Part shown: positions 41,408-51,768 of the stretch, piece by piece | Layout of the letters: each line of letters begins with the position of its first letter | Numbering within the stretch: the stretch's first letter is position 1 | Assembly (NCBI GenBank): GCA_050293885.1 | Contig: JBNKNO010000001.1 | Coordinates: forward strand, 1-64,000 | Reading direction: 5' to 3' | DNA: 64,000 nt | Source of the DNA: Nitrogeniibacter sp050293885 | Lineage (GTDB): Bacteria; Pseudomonadota; Gammaproteobacteria; Burkholderiales; Rhodocyclaceae | Program-made: the position numbers and the translations under genes | The notes under the pieces: model-generated | What the model was told of the DNA's origin: nothing | Seen by the model: only the letters and a program-made list of their open reading frames with translations | The model's database searches: none

Positions 41408-42061
41408 ATGAATGAGTCCTCAGTTCGGGCACCAGCGCTCCCCAGTCTGATTTCAAATCCTCAGTCTCCGCCCCCGGAAGTCGGGTCCGTAAGCATCCTT
41501 AGCGGGCTTGCCGAAGGGGCGCCGTCGACGCCGCGAAGGCATGTCCGGTGGCCGGTTGCGGTGGCCATGCTGACGCTTGCATGCGGCACGCTTGTGTGGC
41601 TCTTCGCGCCCCAATCACCCCAAGCTCGGCGTGAGGCGGCCGTTCACATCGAAGGCGCCGTGTCGATGCACCAACCGGCTGCCGGCAAGGCAGCTTCAGG
41701 GGACAGCGAGAGCGGTGAGGTGCTGGCGGCGGTGGCGCCTTCGAAGCCGATGGTTGCCGAGCCGTCGCCTGAATTTCCCTCAGCGCCGCTGGCGGCCGTC
41801 ATTCGCGAGGCGAATCCGGTTGCGGCAGCACCCGTCGAGGCGCCGTCCGAATCGTCGGCGGCGGTGGATATCGGTCTGGTGAGCCCGGAGGCGGCGGAGC
41901 CGACGTCGCCGGTTGCGCCACGCAAGGCCGCGCAAAAGCGCGTCGTCGCCAAGCGCTCGGTGCCGGCGCAAAAAAGACCCGCAAAACGCATCACCCGCGC
42001 CGCGAAGGATGCCGATATCGACATCATTACCGCCATCGTCCGAAACGCGTCTGCTCGTTGA
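41408..42061 (+). CDS. Alanine/proline-rich single-pass membrane protein, unknown
   Basis: A 217-residue frame; ATG 41408 is the likely start, although no ribosome site is seen and the preceding 80 bases are AT-rich. A short cytoplasmic head is followed by a membrane helix (about 46-64, VAVAMLTLACGTLVWLF). A long Ala/Pro/Glu-rich tail ends in a basic stretch (KRVVAKRSVPAQKRPAKR) and a final DADIDIITAIVRNASAR helix. It is divergent from the T6SS operon. The family is not recognised; the low-complexity tail would suit a periplasmic spacer. The 244 bases after it hold nothing I can name. Confidence 0.6.
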   Translation: MNESSVRAPALPSLISNPQSPPPEVGSVSILSGLAEGAPSTPRRHVRWPVAVAMLTLACGTLVWLFAPQSPQARREAAVHIEGAVSMHQPAAGKAASGDSESGEVLAAVAPSKPMVAEPSPEFPSAPLAAVIREANPVAAAPVEAPSESSAAVDIGLVSPEAAEPTSPVAPRKAAQKRVVAKRSVPAQKRPAKRITRAAKDADIDIITAIVRNASAR

Positions 42062-42305
42062 ATTGCTGCGCGTGGAGACATGATGAGCGGGGCGGCGCAA
42101 GTGCCCGTTTTTCGCATGATCGCGGATTGAAGCGGGCGTCTCATCCTTTGTGAATGAACTGCATGTGTCGCGGATTGATCGATCCCTTGGCGCCCTGTGT
42201 CGCGGCGCGCCACGGGTGGTCCCTGTGCTAAACTCGAGCGCTGTTCTGCCGGGCCGTTTGGGCTTTCCGGCCCGACTGGTATCCGACGAGTGAGACGCTG
42301 CGATC

Positions 42306-43046
42306 GTGCGTATTCTGATCAGCAATGATGATGGTTACTTTGCCCCTGGCATCGAGGCGCTGGCGCGGGCCATGAGTGAAGTGGGTGAGGTTACCGTCGT
42401 GGCCCCCGAGCGTGACCGATCGGGGGCGAGCAATTCGCTGACGCTGGATCGCCCCTTGTCGCTGCGTCGCTCGAGCAACGGCTTCTATCACGTCAATGGC
42501 ACGCCCTCCGACTGTGTCCATCTGGCCGTGACCGGCATGCTCGACGAGTTGCCCGACATGGTTGTGTCGGGGATCAATCACGGCGCCAACATGGGTGACG
42601 ACACCATCTACTCGGGTACGGTTGCGGCTGCGACCGAGGGCTACCTGCTTGGCGTGCCCTCGATGGCGATTTCTCTCGTCAGCCACAATCCAGACGATTT
42701 TTCGGCGGCGGCGGGTGTGGCGCGTGATCTGGCCGAGCGCTTCAAGGCGCGGCCGTTTCCGGCGCCGGTGTTGCTCAACGTGAATGTGCCGGATGGTCCG
42801 CGCCAAGGCATCAGAGGTATGCGTGTGACCCGGCTGGGCCGCCGCCACAAAGCCGAGCCCGTCATCAAGACGCAGTCCCCGCGCGGTGAAACGCTGTACT
42901 GGATTGGCCCGGCGGGCGCGGCGCAGGACGCCGGCGAAGGCACTGATTTTCAAGCGGTCGAGCATGGCTTCGTGTCGATCACGCCGTTGCAGATCGATCT
43001 GACGCATGGCGCACAATTGTCTTCGGTGTCGGAGTGGCTGGCGTGA
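42306..43046 (+). CDS. surE: 5'/3'-nucleotidase SurE
   Basis: A 246-residue nucleotidase and exopolyphosphatase starting at GTG 42306. Metal-binding and family motifs are RILISNDDGYFAPGI, VVAPERDRSGASNSLTL, NGTPSDCVHLA, VSGINHGANMGDDTIYSGTVAAA and LLNVNVPD. It is the first gene of the surE-pcm-nlpD-rpoS stress cluster and overlaps the pcm start as GTGA. Confidence 0.96.
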   Translation: MRILISNDDGYFAPGIEALARAMSEVGEVTVVAPERDRSGASNSLTLDRPLSLRRSSNGFYHVNGTPSDCVHLAVTGMLDELPDMVVSGINHGANMGDDTIYSGTVAAATEGYLLGVPSMAISLVSHNPDDFSAAAGVARDLAERFKARPFPAPVLLNVNVPDGPRQGIRGMRVTRLGRRHKAEPVIKTQSPRGETLYWIGPAGAAQDAGEGTDFQAVEHGFVSITPLQIDLTHGAQLSSVSEWLA

Positions 43047-43708
43047 GTGGCTTGAGAAGCCCGGCATCGGTGACGGCGCTGGCGACCCGGGCGCGGGCGC
43101 GAATGGTCGAGCGCCTTCGCCAGCACGGCATTCGCGACGAGAAGGTGCTCGATGCCCTCAATCAGGTGCCTCGACACTTGTTTGTCGAAGAGGCGCTGGC
43201 AAGCCGCGCCTATGAAGATACGGCGCTGCCGCTGGGCTATCAGCAAACGATATCGCAGCCCTTCATCGTCGCCCGCATGGCGGAAATCCTCCGTCAGGGG
43301 CGAGAGTTGGGAAAAACGCTCGAGGTTGGTGCGGGCTGCGGTTATCAGGCGGCGGTGCTCTCGCATCTGTGTTCCGATGTGTATGCCGTCGAGCGGCTTC
43401 GTGGTCTTCTCGACCGCGCTCGCGAGAACCTTCGTCAGCTTCGCTTGCCCAACGTTCGGCTGAAGTACGCTGATGGCATGATGGGGCTACCCGAGGCGGC
43501 GCCGTTCGATACCATCATCGTGGCGGCGGCTGCGCCAGAAGGTGTGCCCGAGGCGCTCAAGGCGCAGTTGGCGCCTGGCGGTCGCGCCCTGGTGCCGGTT
43601 GGCGCTCGTCAGCAATCGCTGATTCTGGTAGAACGACAAGGCAATGCCTTCCGTGAAACACGGCTCGATGCCGTACGATTTGTGCCCCTGCTTGGGGGGA
43701 CGGAATGA
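43043..43708 (+). CDS. pcm: Protein-L-isoaspartate O-methyltransferase
   Basis: A 221-residue repair methyltransferase for isoaspartyl residues. The GTG at 43043 is chosen because it overlaps the surE stop and has GGAG eight bases upstream; a GTG three codons earlier is possible. Motifs are QTISQPFIVARM, SAM-binding LEVGAGCGYQAAVLS and DTIIVAAAAPEGVPEAL. It ends overlapping nlpD (ATGA). Confidence 0.95.
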   Translation: MSGLRSPASVTALATRARARMVERLRQHGIRDEKVLDALNQVPRHLFVEEALASRAYEDTALPLGYQQTISQPFIVARMAEILRQGRELGKTLEVGAGCGYQAAVLSHLCSDVYAVERLRGLLDRARENLRQLRLPNVRLKYADGMMGLPEAAPFDTIIVAAAAPEGVPEALKAQLAPGGRALVPVGARQQSLILVERQGNAFRETRLDAVRFVPLLGGTE

Positions 43709-44658
43709 CAATGAAAGTGTTATTGAAACTTGCCGTGTCTGCGTGCTTGATCATGAGTATCGGTGCGTGTACGACGACCGCGACAGCACCGGTCAGTGAC
43801 CGTACGCTGGGGCCTGAAGAGGCGCCCGTCGTCACGGGTGGCACTGAGGCCACAGCGGCGCCCGTTGAGCGTTTCTACGTGGTCGAGACGGGCGATACGC
43901 TCAATCGGATCGCACAGAAATTCGGCCATACCTGGCAGGAAGTCGCCGCGTGGAACGATCTGACCGATCCCGACCAGATCTCCGTCGGCCAGACCATTCG
44001 GGTGTCGCCACCTGCGGGTGCGCCAACCGCCGGTGTCACGGTCACCCCGGTTGCGCCCAGCGGGCCGAGTATCGCGTCCACGCCGACCAGCACGGCGCCG
44101 GCGAGCAAACCCGCCGCGAGCGCGCCGAGCAAGCCGCTGGTCAAGAGCGGACCCGTAGCGCGCGTCGAGCCTTATTCGGATTCCGCCTGGGCGGCAGCCA
44201 AGAGCAAGCCGGGTGCTGCACCAACGGCGCCTGCCGCGACCGGGGGGGCGTCCGAGACGGCAGCGCCTGACGCGGCACCGGCAGCGGCGTCTTCCGCCGC
44301 ATGGATCTGGCCGTCATCCGGCAAAGTACTCAGCGGTTTCGGCAACGGCAACACAAAGGGAATCGACATTGCCGGCAAGCCGGGTGACGATGTGCGTGCC
44401 TCCGCTGGCGGTCGCGTGGTCTATGCCGGCGCCGGCTTGCGTGGCTATGGAAAACTCGTCATCATCAAGCACGACGCTGATTTTCTCAGCGCCTATGCCC
44501 ATAACAGATCCCTCAATGTCAAAGAGGGGCAAGCGGTAACGAAGGGCCAGAAAATTGCCGAGCTGGGCAGCACGGATGCGGATCGACCGAAGTTGCATTT
44601 CGAGATTCGCCGACGGGGAAAACCCGTGGATCCGTTGAGGTTTCTACCCAAACGATGA
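43705..44658 (+). CDS. nlpD: Lipoprotein NlpD (LysM and degenerate M23 peptidase)
   Basis: A 317-residue outer-membrane lipoprotein; the lipobox is SIGAC (Cys about 16-18). A LysM domain (about 55-100, VVETGDTLNRIAQKFGHTW) binds peptidoglycan. An Ala/Pro linker leads to a C-terminal M23 domain (about 205-315; NGNTKGIDIAGKPGDDV, AYAHNRSLNVKEGQAV, LHFEIRRRGKPVDPL). In the M23 metal site the usual H-x3-D is replaced by KGIDIAG, so it is expected to be inactive and, like E. coli NlpD, to activate an amidase (AmiC). The rpoS promoter often lies within nlpD. Confidence 0.94.
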   Translation: MTMKVLLKLAVSACLIMSIGACTTTATAPVSDRTLGPEEAPVVTGGTEATAAPVERFYVVETGDTLNRIAQKFGHTWQEVAAWNDLTDPDQISVGQTIRVSPPAGAPTAGVTVTPVAPSGPSIASTPTSTAPASKPAASAPSKPLVKSGPVARVEPYSDSAWAAAKSKPGAAPTAPAATGGASETAAPDAAPAAASSAAWIWPSSGKVLSGFGNGNTKGIDIAGKPGDDVRASAGGRVVYAGAGLRGYGKLVIIKHDADFLSAYAHNRSLNVKEGQAVTKGQKIAELGSTDADRPKLHFEIRRRGKPVDPLRFLPKR

Positions 44659-44671
44659 GAGGGAAGTGACA

Positions 44672-45604
44672 ATGTACGATCCGGCCTTGAACGATGATGA
44701 AGATCAGTCGCCGGATCTGCCGCCTGAAGTCGAGGCGTTTGTCGAAACGCCGGCAAAGTCCTTCGAGAGCGAATTCCTCAGCGACGTCACCCAGCTCTAC
44801 CTCAACGACATCGGTGCCAATCCGCTGCTGACCGCGCAGGAAGAAGCCGCGCTGGCCAGACGAGTGCGCAAGGGCGATTTCGAGGCCCGCCAGATCATGA
44901 TCGAGCGCAATCTTCGCTTGGTCGTCAATATCGCAAAGCATTACCTGAACAGGGGTATTCCGCTGCTCGACCTGGTCGAGGAGGGAAACCTCGGGCTCAT
45001 GCACGCGCTCGAAAAATTCGATCCCGAGCGCGGTTTCCGTTTCTCCACCTACGCAACCTGGTGGATTCGGCAGAACATCGAGCGCGCGATCATGAATCAG
45101 TCGCGCACCATCCGGTTGCCGGTACATGTGGTCAAGGAACTCAACCAGGTGCTGCGCGCTTGCCGCAAGGTGGAAGCGGCGGGCAACAAGGATCGACTGG
45201 TTGAAGAGGTGGCGCGCGAACTCGACAAGCCCGAGGAGACGGTGCGCGCCATGCTGGCGCTCAATGAACACACCGCTTCACTCGATGCGCCGCTCGACAT
45301 CGATCCGTCATTGTCGATCGGTGAATCCCTGCGTGACGACAACGCCGAGAGTCCGGAGTCGAGCATTCATGGTGTCGAGGTCGAAGCACTGATCCGCGAG
45401 TGGATCGACATGCTCAACGAGAAGCAACGATTGGTCGTTCGTCATCGCTACGGGCTCGATGAGGTGGATATCTACACGCTTGAGGAACTGGCGGGCCAGC
45501 TGGGTCTGACGCGTGAGCGCGTGCGGCAGATTCAGCTCGAGGCGCTCGGCCAGTTACGCCGCATTCTCAAGCGGCGCGGCATGCCCAAGGACGCCTTGCT
45601 CTAG
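44672..45604 (+). CDS. rpoS: RNA polymerase sigma factor RpoS
   Basis: A 310-residue stationary-phase/general stress sigma factor. ATG 44672 follows GAGAGGGA; a GTG two codons earlier is less likely. Region 1.2 starts DVTQLYLNDIGANPLLTA. Region 2 is NLRLVVNIAKHYLNRGIPLLDLVEEGN with FSTYATWWIRQNIERAI. Region 4 ends TLEELAGQLGLTRERVRQIQ. Position after nlpD is the classical proteobacterial arrangement. The 103 bases after the stop show no clear terminator. Confidence 0.96.
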   Translation: MYDPALNDDEDQSPDLPPEVEAFVETPAKSFESEFLSDVTQLYLNDIGANPLLTAQEEAALARRVRKGDFEARQIMIERNLRLVVNIAKHYLNRGIPLLDLVEEGNLGLMHALEKFDPERGFRFSTYATWWIRQNIERAIMNQSRTIRLPVHVVKELNQVLRACRKVEAAGNKDRLVEEVARELDKPEETVRAMLALNEHTASLDAPLDIDPSLSIGESLRDDNAESPESSIHGVEVEALIREWIDMLNEKQRLVVRHRYGLDEVDIYTLEELAGQLGLTRERVRQIQLEALGQLRRILKRRGMPKDALL

Positions 45605-45707
45605 CGGCTGAGGGAGTCGGGCCGGTGAGTCGTACTCGGTTCGTTCCCCGCGCCTCGACGACCAGCCATGCGCGCGACGTGGCCCATCGGATCAATATCC
45701 CCCGACG

Positions 45708-46739
45708 CTAAGGCGTCTTCAGACTGAGCGTTGTTTCCGTATGGGCGGCGCGCAGGCTTTCCGCCAGACCAAACACCGCCATCGCGTAGAAACTGCTGCG
45801 GTTGTAGCGAGTGATGACGTAGAAATTCCGGAACCCCAGCCAGTATTCCGTCGGTGAATCCGGTGTTTCAAGATCGATCAGGGCCGCGTGCTCGTCGGGC
45901 GACATCGCGCGGAGCGGCAGGACTTCGTGTGCGGAGAAATCGTCCGCTGAAAAGGCAGGCTCGATGCCGGCGTCAATCAACTCGGCGGCCTTTTCAGGCG
46001 CCTCGACGTGGGCGCGAATCGCGATGGTGCCGCCCGTCTCCCAGCCATGGGCGGCAAGATAATTTGCCACGCTGCCAATGGCGTCGGCCGTGCTGCGCTC
46101 CAGGTCGATCACGCCGTCCGCATCGAAGTCGACCGCATAGCGACGAACGCTGCTGGGCAGGAACTGCGGATAGCCGAGGGCGCCGGCGTACGAGCCCTCG
46201 TAGGCGAGGGGGTCGCGCCCCTGTTCGCGGGCCAGCAAAAAGAGATTTTCGAGCTCTTGTCGAAACAAGCGCGCGCGTGGCGGGTAGTCGAAGGCCAGTG
46301 TCGCCAGCGCTGAGGCGGTGGTGAAGTTGCCGGTGTTGCGCCCGTAGATCGTTTCGACGCCGATGATGGCCACGATGATCTCGGCCGGCACGCCATAGCG
46401 CTCGCTGGCTTGGGCCAGCGTGGCCGCGTTGTCACGCCAGAATTCGAGGCCGCTGTCGATGCGCACCGGTTCGATGAAGCGGGCGCGGTAGCGGGCCCAG
46501 GAACGCACGCCGGGCTTGTCGGGCGGGGTGATGAGGCGGATGACCCGGTCGTCCCGCAAAAGATGAGAAAACGTCGTCAGCACATCGCGGGCGGCGACGC
46601 CGTGATCGGTTTCCATCCGTGTGGCAAAAGCCAGGGCGTCGGGGTGATCCGCGTAGGAATTCTGCGCCTGCGCGCCAGACCCGAGCACCATGAGTGCGCC
46701 GAGGCACAGCCATTGTCGGGCAAGCTTGTTCAATTGCAT
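45708..46739 (-). CDS. mltB: Lytic murein transglycosylase B
   Basis: A 343-residue periplasmic transglycosylase cutting the MurNAc-GlcNAc bond. A signal peptide ends GAQAQ; no lipobox is present, so it is soluble, unlike E. coli MltB. The catalytic glutamate lies in IIGVETIYGRNTGNF; YAGALGYPQFLPSSVRRYAVDFDADG and GSVANYLAAHGW are diagnostic. Its start overlaps the tgpA stop by ten bases, so it shares the moxR-DUF58-tgpA transcript. Confidence 0.95.
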   Translation of the reverse strand: MQLNKLARQWLCLGALMVLGSGAQAQNSYADHPDALAFATRMETDHGVAARDVLTTFSHLLRDDRVIRLITPPDKPGVRSWARYRARFIEPVRIDSGLEFWRDNAATLAQASERYGVPAEIIVAIIGVETIYGRNTGNFTTASALATLAFDYPPRARLFRQELENLFLLAREQGRDPLAYEGSYAGALGYPQFLPSSVRRYAVDFDADGVIDLERSTADAIGSVANYLAAHGWETGGTIAIRAHVEAPEKAAELIDAGIEPAFSADDFSAHEVLPLRAMSPDEHAALIDLETPDSPTEYWLGFRNFYVITRYNRSSFYAMAVFGLAESLRAAHTETTLSLKTP

Positions 46740-48685
46740 TTGATTCTGAACCTGTCTATCTGTGCTTCAAGGGTACGAATACCCGTGTGTGTGGCGCAAG
46801 GGCGTCCGTAGCGTAACTCGGCGTAACGCCGGGCGATCTGTCGGATCTCGTGGCCGCATCGGGGAAAGGCCTGTGCTGCTCGCATAGCATAGTCGGCGGG
46901 CCCTTCGCAGGGCAACCGTGCGACGCCCGCACGCGCCAGTCGTTTTTCAAATCGACACCAAATACGCGTGAGCCGATCGCGCGGCCGGGTGTGTCGATGC
47001 GCCCACCACAGCAGTGCGCCGAAGAGCAGGCCACTGATGCCGAGCAAGCTGGCACCGAGGCGTTTCCAGTCCGGTTCTGTCATGCCGAGGCGCTGCAATA
47101 GATCGCGCTGTCGACGCTGGTCGTAGCCGAGCACCCATTGATTCCAGGCGTTGTCGAGGAATTCCCAGCGATCCCGCAGCGCCCGCAGCCAGCGCAAGTC
47201 GGTGGCCACGAGGTAGGGGATGGGCTCTCCCGCCGGCAAGGCTGCGGCCAAGCCGTTGTCGATACGGCGCGGTGCGCTGGCGGCGGTCGGGTCGACGCGT
47301 CGCCAGCCCTCGTCGGGCAGCCATACTTCGGTCCACGCATGGGCGTCAGACTGGCGCACCACCAGGGTGCCGTCGTAGGGGTTCAGTTCTCCGCCCTGAT
47401 AGCCGGTCACCACCCGTGCGGGGATGTTCGCCGCACGCATCAGAATGGCAAAGCTGCTGGCAAAGTGTTCGCAGAAGCCGCGTTTGGTATCGAACAGGAA
47501 TTCGTCGGCGGTGTGCACACCCAGCGGCGGTGGCTGCAGTGTGTAGATGAGTCGGGTATCACGCATCCAGGCGATACCCGCGTCGACGATGGCCGCGGCA
47601 TGGCGATGTGTCGCGGCAAGCTGACGACCGATCGCCCGCGTGCGTGGATTGCTCTGCTCGGGCAGGGCAAGCGCGCGGGCCAATGTGCGTGGCGATTCCG
47701 CGACGCCAACCGGGGTCGTGGGGAAGGCGGTGGCTTCGTATTTCAGACGATGGCGAACCGGTTGGCGGCGAACGAGCTGGAAGTCGCGGGTGTACAGCGC
47801 ATCGACAATGCCGGGGCCCGGATAGTCGAGCGCCAACAGCCAAGGGCGGTTGTGCGCTTCGAGCGTGAGCGTGTAGTGCACGGATCGACCGCTGGGGGTG
47901 TAGCTCGGTGTGTTCTTCGGCGAGGGGCGGGTGTCGGTCCAGCGACGGCCGTCGAAGTCGGTCAGCACCGGGCCGCGCCAATAGCGAAGTGGCGGTGGCG
48001 GCATCGCGCCGTCGAACTGCGCCCGAAACGCAATGTCACCGGACTGGCTCAACTGGCTGATGCTGCCCGGCGCCATGCTGTCCGATAGCCCCGTGAGCCC
48101 GCTGTAGGCGTCGGCAGGCAGTCCCCAGAGCGGCCCCGGAATGCGCGGAAACAGGATGAAGAGCACAACCATGAATGGCACGGCTTGCAGCAGCAGCGTG
48201 CCGGCCAGTCGCAAGGGAGCCGGGGCGGGCCGCGCTACCGCCAGGCTCGCCAGCGTGGTGGTGGCGAGCAATGCGCCGGCGATGGCGCCGATGCCGGTCA
48301 GCGCCGACTCGGTATCGAGAAACAAACCGAGCTGGAGAAAGAAGCACAGCAGTACGAGGACGTGAGCGTCGCGTGTGGTGCGGCTTTCCAGCAGTTTGAG
48401 ACTGAGCAGAAGGATGAGCAGCGAGACGCCAGGCCCCTTGCCCAGCAGCGTACCGAAGTTGAGCAAGATGGCCGCGCCGGAGAACGTCGCGAGCGCAATG
48501 ACGAGCCAGCGGTGGGGCGGCCCGAGCTGTTGCCACAGACGGATGCCGTGCCAGCCGAGCACGACGGTGGCCAGCGCGCCCAACCACGGCGGCGCGAAGA
48601 ACAGGTGGGGCAGCAGCGTGATGGCGGCCGTTGCCAGCATCCAGCGTGGCGTTGTGCTGCCGAGCGGGTCAGCGTGCCTAACCAT
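46730..48685 (-). CDS. TgpA-like membrane transglutaminase
   Basis: A 651-residue protein; ATG 48685 is set where it overlaps the DUF58 gene by eight bases. About six N-terminal helices (DUF3488, residues 15-195) precede a periplasmic transglutaminase domain with catalytic Cys in TKRGFCEHFASSFAILMRAANIP and His in QSDAHAWTEVW. One more helix follows (about 550-570), then a DUF4129 tail. It resembles Pseudomonas TgpA, essential there. It forms the standard moxR-DUF58-tgpA module; the substrate is unknown. Confidence 0.9.
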   Translation of the reverse strand: MVRHADPLGSTTPRWMLATAAITLLPHLFFAPPWLGALATVVLGWHGIRLWQQLGPPHRWLVIALATFSGAAILLNFGTLLGKGPGVSLLILLLSLKLLESRTTRDAHVLVLLCFFLQLGLFLDTESALTGIGAIAGALLATTTLASLAVARPAPAPLRLAGTLLLQAVPFMVVLFILFPRIPGPLWGLPADAYSGLTGLSDSMAPGSISQLSQSGDIAFRAQFDGAMPPPPLRYWRGPVLTDFDGRRWTDTRPSPKNTPSYTPSGRSVHYTLTLEAHNRPWLLALDYPGPGIVDALYTRDFQLVRRQPVRHRLKYEATAFPTTPVGVAESPRTLARALALPEQSNPRTRAIGRQLAATHRHAAAIVDAGIAWMRDTRLIYTLQPPPLGVHTADEFLFDTKRGFCEHFASSFAILMRAANIPARVVTGYQGGELNPYDGTLVVRQSDAHAWTEVWLPDEGWRRVDPTAASAPRRIDNGLAAALPAGEPIPYLVATDLRWLRALRDRWEFLDNAWNQWVLGYDQRRQRDLLQRLGMTEPDWKRLGASLLGISGLLFGALLWWAHRHTRPRDRLTRIWCRFEKRLARAGVARLPCEGPADYAMRAAQAFPRCGHEIRQIARRYAELRYGRPCATHTGIRTLEAQIDRFRIKCN

Positions 48686-49663
48686 GCTTGCCTTCCGTGC
48701 TGAACAGGGCAAGGGCTTCCAGACAGGCGTCGCGATGCTGCGCGCTGCGCGCCGGCCCGAGCTGCGTGCCTGGCAAGCTCAGCGAATAGGCGTGGCCGGC
48801 ATGCGCCGCGTCGACCACCCAGCGCGCCAGGCGACTCAGTCGGCCATCGACGCCCAGGCCACCGGGCAGGCGACGCCAGTCCAACGACAGTCCGGCGCCG
48901 CGCGAGCCGACGAAATCCTTGGAAATCAGTGTGTCGCTGCGGGCGACGGCCTTCCAGGCGATGCGGCGCGGCGAGTCGATCGGCTGATGCGCCCGCAGGC
49001 CGGAGAAATCATCGTCACCATGATGCTGCCCGGCACTGTCCTGCTCGCCGTCCGCCGTCGGCGGTGGGGGGGCGTTGGCTTCGAGTGCGGGATAGACGAG
49101 GACGCGCTGAGCCGGTGTGAGCACACTCCATGCGCGCACGAGCCCGAGTGGGTAGGTGGTTTCGATGACGACACGACCGATGTCGTGCCAGCCGCGTTCG
49201 GTGGCGCGATGCGCGATAGTCACACAGCCGCGGGTGTGGGCAGCGATGTTCAGCCGGTGCGCGGTGTTGCCGCAACGAACGACGAGTGATGGATGTTCGC
49301 GGCCGGTCGTGTCTTTGAGCAGGATCTCGAAACCCACCGATTCGCCGACATGGGCACGATGGGTTGCGCCGGCGTTGATCTCCAGACGCAGCAGGTTGCG
49401 GAACGCATGAAAGATGCTGGCAATGCCGACCCCCGCCAGCAGAAACGTGAGCGCGAAACCAAGACTGAGCGAGTAGTTGATCGAGGCCAGCAGCATGGCG
49501 AACAGGGTTGCCGCAAAGCCCAGACCGGCGCGTGTGGGCAGCACGAAGATGCGCCGCTGGCGCAAGGTGATCGGATAGGCCTCGGCCGGGCGAATACGGA
49601 ACAACCAGCGGTCGAGGCGCCGCCGCAACCAGCCGAGCGGCGAGATCGCGCGCGCGCGAGATT

Positions 49664-49667
<4 letters not shown>
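48678..49667 (-). CDS. DUF58 domain protein (MoxR partner)
   Basis: A 329-residue membrane protein with two adjacent helices (about 52-90) and a VWA-related DUF58 region. Markers are the cationic ITLRQRRIFVLPTRAGLGF start, TTYPLGLVRAWS, VLVYPALE, and FSGLRAHQPIDSPRRIAWKAVARSD. It is encoded directly after a MoxR ATPase (four-base overlap) and before tgpA. These three normally work together, possibly in envelope protein maturation. Confidence 0.93.
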
Positions 49668-50581
<914 letters not shown>

Positions 50582-50724
50582 GGTCTGCCGGTTGGGATTT
50601 TTGAGTGTTGAGTGGATAATGGAACGGAAAAAAGGGCCAGCAACTTGATGGCTCGGCGAGGAGGGAGCTTGCTTTGGGCAGCTCCCCGGTTTTCGAGGAA
50701 CCGTTTGCAAGGCAAAGGGGGAGT

Positions 50725-51651
50725 ATGTCACTCACGGCGTTCGTTACTCACAAGGACTGCTGGCTTCACGATATGGGGGCCCATCACCCCGAATGCGCCG
50801 ATCGCTTGTCGGCGATCAATGATCGGTTGATTGCCGCCGGTCTCGATATGTTCCTCAGTTTTCAAGATGCGCCTGAAGCGACGGTCGAGCAGCTGTCGCG
50901 AGCTCACCCGCGCGAGCACGTCGAAAACCTGCTCACCAATGTACCCGATCATGGCATCCGTCACCTCGACCCGGATACCGCGGTGGGGCCCGGCACCATG
51001 AAGGCCGCCGTGCGTTCGGCCGGCGCCGGCATCATGGCGGTTGATCTGGTCATGGCCAAAGAGGTGCAGAACGCGTTTTGCGCCATTCGCCCGCCAGGTC
51101 ACCATGCCGAGCGCTCGAAGGCGATGGGCTTCTGCTTCTTCAACAATGTGGCCATCGCAGCGCATCACGCCATGGCGGCGCATGGTCTTGAGCGCGTCGC
51201 CATCGTCGACTTCGATGTGCACCATGGCAACGGCACGGAAGACATCTTCCGTGACGATCCGCGGGTGCTCATGACCAGCATCTTTCAACATCCGTTCTAT
51301 CCGTATAGCGGCACCGACAATCCCTCGCCGAACATGGTCAATGTGCCGGTGCCCGCTTGCACGCGTGGCGATGCCTTTCGCCAGATCGTGACGGATATCT
51401 GGGTGCCCGCGCTGCGCGCGCACAATCCGCAGCTCATTCTGATTTCAGCCGGATTCGATGCGCATTATGAAGACGACATGGGTTCGCTCGGCTTGGTTGA
51501 ATCCGACTACATCTGGGTTACCGAGCAGCTGCGGATGATCGCCGAAGAGTGTTGCGACGAGCGCATCGTTTCCATGCTCGAGGGCGGCTACGCGCTTTCG
51601 TCGCTCGCCCGTTCAGTCGTTGCGCATATCAAGGCATTGGCCGACATTTGA
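50725..51651 (+). CDS. Histone-deacetylase-family amidohydrolase
   Basis: A 308-residue zinc hydrolase; ATG 50725 follows GGGGGAG. Class II HDAC-like landmarks are FVTHKDCWLHDMGAHHPECADRL, IRPPGHHAE, catalytic DFDVHHGNGTEDIF with zinc ligands Asp and His, SAGFDAHYEDDMG, and MLEGGYALSSL. Bacterial members hydrolyse acetylated polyamines or other small amides, or act on acetyl-lysine; which applies here is unknown. It sits before dapA but has its own 117-base spacer. Confidence 0.93.
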   Translation: MSLTAFVTHKDCWLHDMGAHHPECADRLSAINDRLIAAGLDMFLSFQDAPEATVEQLSRAHPREHVENLLTNVPDHGIRHLDPDTAVGPGTMKAAVRSAGAGIMAVDLVMAKEVQNAFCAIRPPGHHAERSKAMGFCFFNNVAIAAHHAMAAHGLERVAIVDFDVHHGNGTEDIFRDDPRVLMTSIFQHPFYPYSGTDNPSPNMVNVPVPACTRGDAFRQIVTDIWVPALRAHNPQLILISAGFDAHYEDDMGSLGLVESDYIWVTEQLRMIAEECCDERIVSMLEGGYALSSLARSVVAHIKALADI

Positions 51652-51715
51652 AGGCCTCGCACCCGTGGGTTGCGGGGCGCTTCACGCGCGGTTCTGGCGC
51701 GTGCGCTGCAGCGTG

Positions 51716-51740
51716 TTGTGCCCGATGATTCGGGTACAAT
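51716..51740 (+). promoter_or_regulatory. Inverted repeat overlapping the dapA -10
   Basis: Bases 51716-51725 pair with 51730-51739 (TTGTGCCCGA / TCGGGTACAA, one G-T mismatch, four-base loop). The TACAAT at 51735-51740 is a good -10 for dapA. No convincing -35 sits 17 bases upstream, so an activator or repressor may use the palindrome. Confidence 0.4.
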
Positions 51741-51768
51741 GCGCTTTTGCTTTTTTGATCCCCTCAAA

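Noticed and set aside
42080..42130. 16-codon frame with a GGAG ahead (ATG at about 42080)
   Set aside because: Too short and featureless to support as a gene without comparative data.
45605..45707. tRNA-like stretch (GGTTCGTTCC ... CGACGACCA) after rpoS
   Set aside because: No matching acceptor, D or anticodon arm can be folded; chance resemblance.
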